NCBI RefSeq assembly: GCF_006386545.1
Contig: NZ_SWAR01000020.1
Span: 44,916-108,915, forward strand
Direction: 5' to 3'
Length of the DNA: 64,000 bases
DNA from: Methylibium rhizosphaerae
Lineage (GTDB): Bacteria > Pseudomonadota > Gammaproteobacteria > Burkholderiales > Burkholderiaceae_C
The notes beneath the pieces were generated by a model. The model did not search any database, was not told the DNA's origin, and saw only the letters and a program-made list of their open reading frames with translations. The position numbers and the translations under genes were made by a program. Positions 25,123 through 36,200 of the stretch are shown piece after piece (position 1 is the stretch's first letter; each line of letters starts with the position of its first letter).

Positions 25123-27102
25123 TCAGCGCCCCGTGCGCGGCGCCAGCGGACCGGCCTCCAGCAGCTGCTTCAGCAGGTGCTCGTCCACCTCGCCGCGATG
25201 CACCTTGGCGTCGGCGTGGCCGAGCGCTCGCTGCAGCTCCTCCCACCGGCGACCCAGGCCGCGCTGGGCCTGCGTCTTGACGTGAACCGCGGTGAACGCC
25301 TCGAAGGGCACCGTCGTGCATTCGTCGGCGGACACCAGCGCAGCCGTGTGCACGTGCAGGAACAACGGCGGTGCTTCTGCACCGCCGGCCAGCGGCCGGG
25401 GCCGGATCTCCATCTCGAACAGAGTGCCGCGCTCACCTTCGTCACCGGGTGAATCCAGCCGCATCGGTTCGCTGACGCCGGCGATCTCCCCCATCTTGAG
25501 CAGCCGCTGCAGGTGTGCGGCGATGGGCGCTTCATGGCTCTTGAGCGCGTCAGCCTCGTCATTGTGGATGCGCGCGCTCACCAGGCTCATGGCCTGGAGC
25601 CGGTCTTCGACCTGCGAGATCGCCTCCTGCAGCTTGCCGTCGCCGGGGTGCGCCTGCAGCTGCACTTGCAGCTGCGCATGGAGCAAGTTCAGCGGTTCCT
25701 TGCGGCCGAACCAGCGCCTGGCGGACTTCCGGGCCGCATTGGCGGCCTCGATGGGATTGCCCGCCGGCGGTTCATCTGCTGCGTCCGCCGTCACCGGCTT
25801 GCCCGCGGCAAGCGCAATGGCTCGCGGGTCGCCGTTGAACTGATCGGCCAGTTCGAGCGTCAGCTTGCGCTGCTGCAGCATCTCGTGGGCCTTGTTGAGT
25901 GCCGTGCTGCGTGCGTCCACGGCAGGCGAGCCGCCCGCTGCGGCCTTGCCTTTCTTCCTTTTGCTGTTCGACGGTCCCGCGGCCTCGGCCGAGGCCGCCG
26001 GCAACGACGCGTTGGAGGCGGTCTTCCCCTGCGGCGCGTGCCGTGGACGCGGACCTGCCATTTCGCGCAGCCCTGCCAGGGCGTCCTTCAGCGAATGCGC
26101 GAAGTCGATCATTTCCTGCCATTGGTCGGCCGGGCAGTCCCATTGCTGCACGACATGCACCGCAAAGCGATCGGCCCGGTCGTCGACGTTTCCGATGGCC
26201 TTCAGGGCCGCGGCGTGTTGGTCGCCCGCATTGCCCGCGCCGGCCTCGCGAGCGGCCGTGCTCAAGTTCGCGGCCTCGGATGCGGCTATCACCAGTTCGC
26301 TGAAGGAAGCCCGCAGCTCCGCCGACAGCGTCGTGAAGCTGAGGACCCGCCGACAGTGCGCCTCCATCAGTTGCCCGTCGATGCGGCGCCGGACCGCCGC
26401 GATGTGTTCTTCTTCGCGCGACCTTGCCGGCAAGGAGAGCGTGCCGGCGGCGGGTTCTCCGGCAGGCGTCTTCTGCGATTCGAGCGCGTGGCGAGACTTC
26501 CTGATCAGGTCAGCGCAGGCTGCGCATTCCAGTTTCACCGCGGCCAAGTCCATGGGACTGGACGCCTGCAGCCCCTGGTCGATCTGCAACATGCGCCTCA
26601 TGGCGAGCGTGTAGCAGTACTGCGGGAGACGGCGGCCGTGCTCCCGCAGGGCGGTCTTGACGTCGGCGCTGGCCCCGTCTCCCCACCTCGAAAGCGCGGT
26701 GTAGATGTCCAAGGCCTGCATCACCGACGGGAGCTCGGCCTGGAGCGTCTGCTCGGCCTTGGCACGGTCAGCATGCCGGGTCACCACGTCGTGGATGATC
26801 TTCACTCGCGACCCGAGCCGCTTGAGATCGGACACGGCGGCAACTTCGCGGCTCGAACTGCCGGACGTTGCGTCCGCGGGGCGCAGGCTCCGAAGATCCA
26901 CCCGCCGGGCCGACTGCCCGGACGCTGATTCCGAGGTGGACGAGGCAGGCGAAGGCCGCCGGGCCGGCAGTCCGGGAGGCGCCACGACGGGCTCGCCGAT
27001 GCGCGCGAGGTCGGACGCATCGTTGGCGCCCGGCGTGCCCACTGGTGCCCTCACGGGCGACACGCTGCCCCGGCCGATCCCCGAGGTCCCACTGCCTGAC
27101 AT
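25123..27102 (-). CDS. Candidate type III secretion effector (PIP-box gene; XopP/RipH-like tentative)
   Basis: A 659-residue protein with no signal peptide or membrane helix. The N-terminal 80 residues are low in order and rich in Ser, Pro, Gly, with no acidic residue in the first 25 or so, as in type III secretion signals. The bulk is helical; a basic stretch NSKRKKGK (about 385-395) resembles a nuclear localisation signal. The C-terminal domain ([42 protein letters not shown]) reminds me of the XopP/HLK (RipH) effector family, from memory only. The promoter is the strongest evidence: a PIP box with a -10 at the exact HrpX/HrpB spacing. ATG 27102 has GGGAG six bases upstream; a TTG one codon earlier is less likely. 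No type III apparatus gene is in the window. Confidence 0.55.
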
Positions 27103-27139
27103 CAAGCACTCCCATCAACACTGCTGACGAAGCCCGGGG

Positions 27140-27200
27140 AGGATGGCAGGGCACTGCATGCACGGCAGGCTCAGGACGAAGTTCCCGATCGCAATGCGAA
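27140..27200 (-). promoter_or_regulatory. PIP/hrpII box with -10 element upstream of the effector candidate
   Basis: On the minus strand TTCGC (27200-27196), 15 bases, TTCGT (27180-27176), then exactly 30 bases to CATCCT (27145-27140). This fits the plant-inducible-promoter rule TTCGB-N15-TTCGB-N30-32-YANNNT used by HrpX in Xanthomonas and HrpB in Ralstonia. Transcription would begin near 27133, leaving a leader of about 30 nt that includes the GGGAG ribosome site (27113-27109). A TTCGB pair at this spacing alone is expected about once per 64 kb by chance; the -10 and the position before this ORF make coincidence unlikely. Confidence 0.7.
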
Positions 27201-27293
27201 CTCCTTTCGCCCGGGTTCGCGCCGCTTGTAATTATGAATTCTTGATGCTAAGTTTCGGCCGTCTGCATCCACACCGACGGCCGCCCCAGCGTC

Positions 27294-28007
27294 ATGACGG
27301 ACCTCAGCGAGCTCAACTCCACCATCCGCGCGGTGTCGCTGCATGAAGAAGTGGCGTCGCGGCTGCGCACCCTCATCTTCGAGCGCCACCTCGCCCCGGG
27401 CCAGTGGGTCGACGAGCAGGCGCTGGCGCGCGAGTGGGGCATCAGCCGCACGCCCATGCGCGAGGCGCTCAAGGTGCTGGCGGCCGAAGGCCTGGTGACG
27501 CTGCAGCCGCGGCGCGGCTGCGTGGTCACCGAGGTGACGGAAGACGACGCCGAGCGGCTGTTCCCGGTGATGGCCCTGCTCGAGGGGCGCTGCGCCTACG
27601 AAGCCGCGCTGCATGCCAGCGATGCCCAGCTGGCCGAACTGCAGCGCCTGCACGAGGACCTCGAGCTCACCGCGGCAGCGCACGACGCCGAGGGCTACTA
27701 CCGGGCCAACCATGTGTTCCACACGCGGGTGCAGGCGGCGGCCGGCAACCCGTGGCTGTCACGCGCGACCGACCAGCTGCGTGTGTTCATGCGGCTGCTG
27801 CGCGGTCGCCAGCTCGCCCGGCCGGGTCGCATCGACGACTCCATCGGCGAGCACCGCGCCCTCATCGACGCGCTGGCCGCCCGCGACGCCCCGCGGGCCG
27901 CGCAGCTGATGCACGACCACCTGATGGCGCAGCTCGTCGCGCTGAAAGCGCTGCGCGCCAGTGAAGCCGCTGCGGCTGCCAGGCCGGCGCGGCGCACCAA
28001 GGCCTGA
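27294..28007 (+). CDS. matR: GntR-family (FCD) regulator of malonate catabolism, MatR-like
   Basis: A 237-residue FadR-subfamily regulator: winged helix (about 10-80; GQWVDEQALAREWGISRTPMREAL, LVTLQPRRGCVV) and an all-helical FCD domain whose metal ligands are suggested by the His in NHVFHTRV and HRALIDAL. Rhizobial MatR controls matABC in response to malonate, and the next gene here is matA (43 bp away), which supports the symbol. The upstream AT-rich stretch 27228-27253 (tgtaattatgaattcttgat core) is the likely promoter-operator, shared with the divergent effector gene. Confidence 0.85.
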   Translation: MTDLSELNSTIRAVSLHEEVASRLRTLIFERHLAPGQWVDEQALAREWGISRTPMREALKVLAAEGLVTLQPRRGCVVTEVTEDDAERLFPVMALLEGRCAYEAALHASDAQLAELQRLHEDLELTAAAHDAEGYYRANHVFHTRVQAAAGNPWLSRATDQLRVFMRLLRGRQLARPGRIDDSIGEHRALIDALAARDAPRAAQLMHDHLMAQLVALKALRASEAAAAARPARRTKA

Positions 28008-28049
28008 TCCGTCCCGCCCACGACACCCGCACACACCAGGAGCACCAAG

Positions 28050-29393
28050 ATGTTCGGCCTGCCATCCTTCAGCTCCACCGACAAGGCGGCTCCCCGCGGC
28101 CCCGCGCGCCCCGCCAGCCCGGCCGCCGACGCGCGCCGGCTCAACCGGGTGGCCGCCACCTGCCGGCGCCTGCTGTCCGAGCGCGGCGAAGCCAACAGCG
28201 TGGCCATCGCCGCCGAGCTGCGCGAGGACCTCATGGCCCTGGCGCCGGAACAGCGGGTGGCCTTCTTCGAGCTGCTCGAAAGCCAGTTCGGCCCGGAGCC
28301 GATGGCGGTGCTCACCGCTGCCCAGCGCTATGCGCAGGAGCCGAGCGCGGCCAACCTCATCGGCCTCACCGCCGCTGCCGAGCCGCCGCGCCAGGAGCTG
28401 CTGCGCCGGCTCAACCGCGCGCCGGGCGGCACCGCGGCCATCGTGAAGCTGCGCCGTGCGCTGCTGGAGGTGCTGAAGACACGCCCCGAGCTGCTGGCGG
28501 TGGAGGCCGACTTCCAGCACCTGCTGTCATCCTGGTTCAACGCCGGCTTCCTGCGCATGGAGCAGGTCGACTGGCGCTCGAGCGCGGCGCTGCTCGAACG
28601 CATCATCGAACACGAGGCGGTGCACGCCATCGACGGCTGGAACGACCTGCGCCGGCGCCTGCAGCCCGACCGGCGCTGCTTCGCGTTCTTCCACCCGCAG
28701 CTGCCCGAGGAACCGCTGATCTTCGTGGAGGTGGCGCTGGTGCCGGAGATGCCCGACGCGATCGGCCCGCTCATCGATCCGGCCTCCGCGCCGCTGGCGC
28801 CGCGCAGCTTCAAGGTGGCGACCTTCTACTCCATCAGCAACTGCCAGCCGGGCCTGAAGGGCGTGTCGCTGGGCAACTTCCTGATCAAGCGGGTGGCCGA
28901 GCACCTGAAGGCCGAGTTTCCGCAGCTGCGCACGTTCTGCACGCTGTCGCCCATCCCGGGCTTCGCCGAATGGCTGCGCGGCAGCGGCGGCTGGGCCGAG
29001 CGCGCCGACGTGCGGCCGCGCCTGCGCGAGAAGCTGGCCGAAGCCGATGCGCTGCTGCGCGAGCGCTTCTCGGCAGACCTGTCGGGCCTCGGCAGCTTCG
29101 ACGTCGAGGCGGCCGAGCCGGCCCAGCGCGAAGCGATCGAGCTGCTGGCCACCCACTACCTGGCGCACGAATCGGTCACGCCGCGCGGCAATGCGGTGGC
29201 GAAGTTCCACCTGGGCAACGGCGCACGACTGGAACGGCTCAACTGGGCCGCCGACCGCAGCCGCAAGGGCCTGAAGCAATCACTCGGACTCATGGTCAAC
29301 TACCTGTACGACCTGGGCGAAGTGGAAGAGCGCCACGAGCGCTTCATGCACGGCGAGGTGGTCTCGGCCCGGCGCATCACGCAGAAGCTGTGA
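28050..29393 (+). CDS. matA: Malonyl-CoA decarboxylase
   Basis: A 447-residue enzyme converting malonyl-CoA to acetyl-CoA and CO2. Seen: an N-terminal helical domain (1-160) and a GNAT-like catalytic domain with ISNCQPGLKGVSLGNFLIK, the catalytic Ser motif TLSPIPGF and the late His motif KFHLGNGARLERLNW, both aligned with the Ser and His of eukaryotic and Rhizobium MatA enzymes. There is no targeting peptide. ACCAGGAGCACCAAG precedes the ATG. It is the second gene of the mat operon. Confidence 0.93.
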   Translation: MFGLPSFSSTDKAAPRGPARPASPAADARRLNRVAATCRRLLSERGEANSVAIAAELREDLMALAPEQRVAFFELLESQFGPEPMAVLTAAQRYAQEPSAANLIGLTAAAEPPRQELLRRLNRAPGGTAAIVKLRRALLEVLKTRPELLAVEADFQHLLSSWFNAGFLRMEQVDWRSSAALLERIIEHEAVHAIDGWNDLRRRLQPDRRCFAFFHPQLPEEPLIFVEVALVPEMPDAIGPLIDPASAPLAPRSFKVATFYSISNCQPGLKGVSLGNFLIKRVAEHLKAEFPQLRTFCTLSPIPGFAEWLRGSGGWAERADVRPRLREKLAEADALLRERFSADLSGLGSFDVEAAEPAQREAIELLATHYLAHESVTPRGNAVAKFHLGNGARLERLNWAADRSRKGLKQSLGLMVNYLYDLGEVEERHERFMHGEVVSARRITQKL

Positions 29394-29427
29394 GTCACAG
29401 GTCACTACCCAAAAGAGGAGACAGACA

Positions 29428-30405
29428 ATGAATGCACGTCGTTTTGCCATCAAGGCCCTGGCGGCCGCAGCGGTCGCGCTGGCTGCGCCGTGGGCCGCTG
29501 CGCAGGCCTGGCCGACCAAGCCGGTCACCATCGTCGTGCCGTTCCCGGCCGGCGGCGGCACCGATGCCTTCGCGCGGCCGCTAACGGCCCAGCTCACCAG
29601 GCAGCTGGGCATGCAGGTCATCATCGACAACAAGGGCGGCGCCGGCGGCACGGTGGGCGCGTCGCTCGCGTCGCGGGCGGCACCCGACGGCTACACCTTC
29701 TTCATGGGCGCGGTGCACCATGCCATCGCGCCGGCCATGTACCCCAAGCTGGACTACAACATCCTCACCGACTTCGTGCCGGTGGCGCTCATCTCGAAGG
29801 TGCCGCAGGTCATCGTGGTGAACCCGCAGCGTGTGCCGGCCAAGGACCTGAAGGAGCTGCTCGCCTATGCGAAGGCCAACCCCGGCAAGCTCAACTACGG
29901 CTCGGCCGGCAACGGCACCTCGCACCATCTGGCCGGCGAGCTCTTCAAGCTGCAGACGAAGACCTTCATCACCCACATTCCGTATCGCGGCGCGGGGCCT
30001 GCCCTGCAGGACCTGATGGCCGGGCAGGTGGACCTCATGTTCGACGGGCTGGGCTCGTCGGCCGCGCACATCAAGGGCGGCCGCATCAAGGCGCTGGCGG
30101 TGGCGGCCGACAAGCGCGCCCCCGGCTTCCCCGACATCCCCACCAGCGTCGAAGGCGGCGTGCCCAGCTACCAGGTCGCCACCTGGTACGGCCTGTGGGC
30201 GCCCAAGGGCACGCCCAGGGAGGTGGTGGACCGCATGAACGCCGAACTGGCCAAGGCCTTTGCCACGCCGGAACTCAAGGCCGCCTGGACCGGCCTCGGC
30301 TCCGAGACGCCCACGATGGCCGGCAAGGCCTTCGGCGATTTCGTGGCGGCCGAAGTCAAGCGCTGGGGCGAGGTGGCCAAGGCTTCGGGCGCCACGCTGG
30401 ACTGA
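29428..30405 (+). CDS. Bug-family solute-binding protein (tripartite tricarboxylate type)
   Basis: A 325-residue periplasmic receptor with a cleavable signal (ALAAPWAAAQA, cut near residue 26) followed by the Bug signature WPTKPVTIVVPFPAGGGTDAFAR and KLNYGSAGNGTSHHL. Bug proteins bind small carboxylates and are heavily expanded in Burkholderiales; most are orphans lacking TctAB nearby, as here. Its place between matA and matB suggests a dicarboxylate such as malonate as ligand. An AAAAGAGGAG ribosome site precedes the ATG. Confidence 0.9.
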   Translation: MNARRFAIKALAAAAVALAAPWAAAQAWPTKPVTIVVPFPAGGGTDAFARPLTAQLTRQLGMQVIIDNKGGAGGTVGASLASRAAPDGYTFFMGAVHHAIAPAMYPKLDYNILTDFVPVALISKVPQVIVVNPQRVPAKDLKELLAYAKANPGKLNYGSAGNGTSHHLAGELFKLQTKTFITHIPYRGAGPALQDLMAGQVDLMFDGLGSSAAHIKGGRIKALAVAADKRAPGFPDIPTSVEGGVPSYQVATWYGLWAPKGTPREVVDRMNAELAKAFATPELKAAWTGLGSETPTMAGKAFGDFVAAEVKRWGEVAKASGATLD

Positions 30406-30409
30406 CCCG

Positions 30410-31189
30410 ATGGCCGGCACGATCCGTTTCGAGCGGCACCCGGGCTATCCCGAGGTCGGACTGCTCACGCTCGCGCATCCGGGCAAGCTCAACGCGATCA
30501 GCGTGGCGATGTGGCAGCGGCTGCGCGAGCTGGCGGGTTCGTTCGACGAAGCAGCGCAGCCGGTGCTCGCGGCCGTGATCGTGCGCGGCGAAGGCGGCAA
30601 TTTCGCGGCCGGCGCCGACATCGAGGAGTTTCCCGACTTCCGCTTCGAGGCCGAAAGCCTGCGCCGCTACCACGAGGACGTGATCGCACCGGCGCTGGCC
30701 GCGCTGCTGTCCACCGACGTGCCGCTCATCGCGCAGATAGAAGGCGCCTGCGTGGGCGGCGGCCTGGAGATCGCCTGCTGCTGCGACATCCGCATCGCCC
30801 ACCCTTCCGCGCGGTTCGGCGCGCCGATCGCGAAGCTCGGCTTTCCGATGGCGCCCGACGAACTGGCCGTGGTGCTGCAGGCGGCCGGCCGCGACACGGC
30901 GGCCGAGCTGCTGCTGGAGGCGGGCTTCGTCGATGCCCGCACCGCCGTGCAGCGGGGCCTGCTGCAGCGCCTGGCCGACGATTGCGAAGCCGAGGCGCTG
31001 GCCACGGCCGAACGCATCGCCTCGCTGCCGCTGGAGGTGGCACGGGCCAACAAGCGCACCCTGCGCCAGCTCCAGAATGGCGGCCCGAGCGCCATCGAGC
31101 GCGCACACCACTTCGCCTATGCGCAGGCGGCGCACCACCGCGAAGGCGTGGCGCGCTTCCTCGGCGGGCGAGGTCGCAAAACACCGTGA
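30410..31189 (+). CDS. Enoyl-CoA hydratase/isomerase family protein
   Basis: A 259-residue crotonase-fold enzyme: NAIS in the CoA entry, oxyanion-hole FAAGADIEEF, and the second oxyanion GACVGGGLEIACCCDIRIA. The classic catalytic Glu pair is only partly recognisable (one in SARFGAPIAKLGF is replaced), so it may be an isomerase or decarboxylase rather than a hydratase. It begins 4 bp after the Bug gene and ends 11 bp before matB, a tight place in the malonate operon; a role in malonyl- or acyl-CoA handling is inferred. Confidence 0.85.
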   Translation: MAGTIRFERHPGYPEVGLLTLAHPGKLNAISVAMWQRLRELAGSFDEAAQPVLAAVIVRGEGGNFAAGADIEEFPDFRFEAESLRRYHEDVIAPALAALLSTDVPLIAQIEGACVGGGLEIACCCDIRIAHPSARFGAPIAKLGFPMAPDELAVVLQAAGRDTAAELLLEAGFVDARTAVQRGLLQRLADDCEAEALATAERIASLPLEVARANKRTLRQLQNGGPSAIERAHHFAYAQAAHHREGVARFLGGRGRKTP

Positions 31190-31200
31190 GTGAGCCAACG

Positions 31201-33941
<2,741 letters not shown>

Positions 33942-35102
33942 TCACTTCCCCGTCGGCACTTTGCCTTCCACGCCCTTGACGTAGAAGCTGATGCCGCCGA
34001 GGAACTTGTCGTCGGCGACTTCGTCCTTCTTCAGCACTTCCTTGCCGTCGGAGCCGACGATGGGGCCCTTCCAGATGGACAGCGTGCCGTCCTTCAGGCC
34101 CGCCTTGGCAGCCTCGGCCTTGGCCTTCAGGTCGGCGGGCACCTTGTCGGAGATCGACACGATGTCGATGGCGCCTTCCTTGACGCCCCACCAGGTGTTG
34201 CCTTCGCTCTTCCAGGTGCCGTCGAGCGCGTCCTTCACCGCCTTCTTGTAGTACGGGCCCCAGTTGATGATGGCCGACGCCAGGTGGGCCTTCGGGCCGT
34301 AGGCGGTCATGTCGCTGTCCCAGCCGAAGGCGAGCTTGCCCTTCTCTTCGGCCTTCTTCAGCACCGCAGGCGAGTCGGTGTTCTGCATCAGCACGTCGGC
34401 ACCCTGGTTGATCAGGCTTTCGGCGGCTTCACCTTCCTTGGGCGGGTCGAACCACTTGTTGACCCAGACCACCTTGGTCTTGATCTTCGGGTTCACGCTC
34501 TGCGCACCCAGCGTGAACGAGTTGATGTTGCGGATCACCTCGGGAATCGGCACCGAGCCGACCACGCCCAGCACGTTGGTCTTGGTCATGCCGCCGGCGA
34601 TCACGCCGGCCATGTAGGCGCCTTCATAGGTGCGGCTGTCGTAGGTGCGCAGGTTCTCGGCCTGCTTGTAGCCGGTGGCGTGCTCGAACTTCACCTCCTT
34701 CATGTCGCCGGCCACCTTGAGCATCGACTCCATGTAGCCGAAGGTGGTGCCGAAGATCAGCTTGTTGCCCTGGCCGGCCATGTCGCGGATCACCCGCTCC
34801 GCATCGGCCGCCTCGGGCACGTTCTCGACGTAGCTCGTGACCACCTTGTCGCCGAACTCGGCCTCGACGGCCTTGCGGCCCAGGTCGTGGGCGTAGGTCC
34901 AGCCGCCATCGCCCACCGGGCCGATGTAGGCGAAGGCCACCTTCAGCGGCTCGGGCTTGGCCGGGGCGGCGGCAGGTGCGGAAGCCGGCGCGGCCGCGGT
35001 GGGCGCTTCTTCCTTCTTGCCGCAGCCCACCAGCGCAGCGGTCGCCGCGACGGAAGCCAGGGCAGAGAGCTTGAGCAACGAACGCTTCGTGAGCATGGTC
35101 AT
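33942..35102 (-). CDS. BMP-family (purine nucleoside) ABC transporter lipoprotein
   Basis: A 386-residue lipoprotein: signal ending AALVGC, an Ala/Pro linker, then a BMP/Med domain (KVAFAYIGPVGDGGWTYAHD, TFGYMESMLKVA, TYEGAYMAGVIAGGMTKT, GADVLMQNTDSPAV, GWDSDMTAYGPKAHLASAI). Related PnrA and BmpA proteins bind purine nucleosides or riboflavin-like ligands. It lies with two permeases and one ATPase and next to adenine deaminase and xanthine dehydrogenase genes, so a purine ligand is likely. The start ATG at 35102 has GGAG five bases upstream; another ATG lies two codons in. Confidence 0.9.
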   Translation of the reverse strand: MTMLTKRSLLKLSALASVAATAALVGCGKKEEAPTAAAPASAPAAAPAKPEPLKVAFAYIGPVGDGGWTYAHDLGRKAVEAEFGDKVVTSYVENVPEAADAERVIRDMAGQGNKLIFGTTFGYMESMLKVAGDMKEVKFEHATGYKQAENLRTYDSRTYEGAYMAGVIAGGMTKTNVLGVVGSVPIPEVIRNINSFTLGAQSVNPKIKTKVVWVNKWFDPPKEGEAAESLINQGADVLMQNTDSPAVLKKAEEKGKLAFGWDSDMTAYGPKAHLASAIINWGPYYKKAVKDALDGTWKSEGNTWWGVKEGAIDIVSISDKVPADLKAKAEAAKAGLKDGTLSIWKGPIVGSDGKEVLKKDEVADDKFLGGISFYVKGVEGKVPTGK

Positions 35103-35178
35103 GTCGTCTCCGGGTGAAAGATCGAGAAAGCGGGATGTTATTTCAGCATTGGGCCGCCGCGCGGCCGGTGGGACGCCG

Positions 35179-36099
35179 TCATCCACCGGGGAAGAACGGC
35201 TTGCCCAGGGAGGCCGGCATGTTGACCCGGATCCACGTCGGGTTGCGCGAGATCAGCACCAGCACGACGATGGTGGCCAGGTAGGGCAGCATCGTCAGCA
35301 GCTGGCTGGCGATCTCCACCCCCTGGCCCTGCAGGTGGAACTGCAGCATCGTCACGCCGCCGAACAGGTAGGCCCCCAGCAAGAGCCGGGCCGGGCGCCA
35401 GGTGGCGAAGGTGGTGAGGGCCAGCGCGATCCAGCCTTTGCCGGCCGTCATGCCCTCGACCCACAGGCCGGTGTAGGTGACCGAGATGTAGGCGCCGGCC
35501 ACGCCGCACAGCGCTCCGCCCACCATCACCGCCAGCAGGCGGATGCGCCGCACCGGGTAGCCCAGCGCATGGGCCGACTCGGGCGATTCGCCGACCGCAC
35601 GCAGCACCAGCCCTGCGCGCGAGCGGTACAGGAACCAGGCGAGCCCTGCGGTGAGCGCGATGGCGACGAACACCATGGGGTGCTGCCTGAAGAGAGCCGG
35701 CCCGACGAACGGGAGGTCGCCCAGCAACGTCAGCTCGAAGCGCGGCATCGCCGGCAGCTTCTCCTGCGTGTAGCGGATGCCCACGAAGGCCGAGAAGCCC
35801 ACGCCGAACAGCGACAGCGCCAGGCCCGAGGCGTACTGGTTGGTGTTGAGCCAGATCACCAGCACGCCGAAGGCGGCCGCCAGCACCGCCCCGGCAGCCG
35901 CGCCCGCACCGAAAGCGAGCCATGCGTTGCCGGTATGCACCGCAGTGGCGAATCCGGCGATCGCGGCCACGAGCATCATGCCTTCGGCGCCCAGGTTCAC
36001 GATGCCGGCGCGTTCGTTGATGAGCAGGCCCAGGCCGGCAATGGCGAGCACGGTGCCGGCGTTGAGGGTGGCGGCGATGAGGAGTGCGAAGGAGTCCAT
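35179..36099 (-). CDS. ABC transporter permease (YufQ/NupC-type second subunit)
   Basis: A 306-residue membrane protein with about eight helices, of the branched BPD_transp_2 type. Recognisable parts: TVLAIAGLGLLINERAGIVN, LGAEGMMLVAA and GWIALALTTFATWRPARLL, as in the nucleoside permease pairs YufPQ. It is the second permease of this system. A gap of 101 bp, holding a REP-like hairpin, separates it from the upstream permease gene. Confidence 0.88.
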   Translation of the reverse strand: MDSFALLIAATLNAGTVLAIAGLGLLINERAGIVNLGAEGMMLVAAIAGFATAVHTGNAWLAFGAGAAAGAVLAAAFGVLVIWLNTNQYASGLALSLFGVGFSAFVGIRYTQEKLPAMPRFELTLLGDLPFVGPALFRQHPMVFVAIALTAGLAWFLYRSRAGLVLRAVGESPESAHALGYPVRRIRLLAVMVGGALCGVAGAYISVTYTGLWVEGMTAGKGWIALALTTFATWRPARLLLGAYLFGGVTMLQFHLQGQGVEIASQLLTMLPYLATIVVLVLISRNPTWIRVNMPASLGKPFFPGG

Positions 36100-36137
36100 C
36101 TCAGTTGCTCCAATGCGCCGCGCGCAAAGGCGATTCC

Positions 36138-36161
36138 CCCTCTCCCGCAAGCGGGAGAGGG
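36138..36161. repeat. REP-like hairpin inside the purine transporter operon
   Basis: CCCTCTCCCGC-AA-GCGGGAGAGGG, a perfect 11-bp inverted repeat, followed by ggttggggtgagggcc. This wording is familiar from dispersed intergenic REP-type repeats of beta- and gammaproteobacteria. It is in the gap between the two permease genes and may protect the mRNA end or attenuate downstream expression. Confidence 0.6.
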
Positions 36162-36200
36162 TTGGGGTGAGGGCCCATGCGGCGCCATATCGGTTTCATC

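Noticed and set aside
25123..27102. Firm naming of the effector candidate as XopP or RipH
   Set aside because: The resemblance is from memory of short C-terminal patterns; without a profile search the name would be unsupported.
27206..27220. Two plus-strand TTCGC motifs near the PIP box
   Set aside because: They are only 5 bp apart, not 15, so they do not form a PIP box toward matR.
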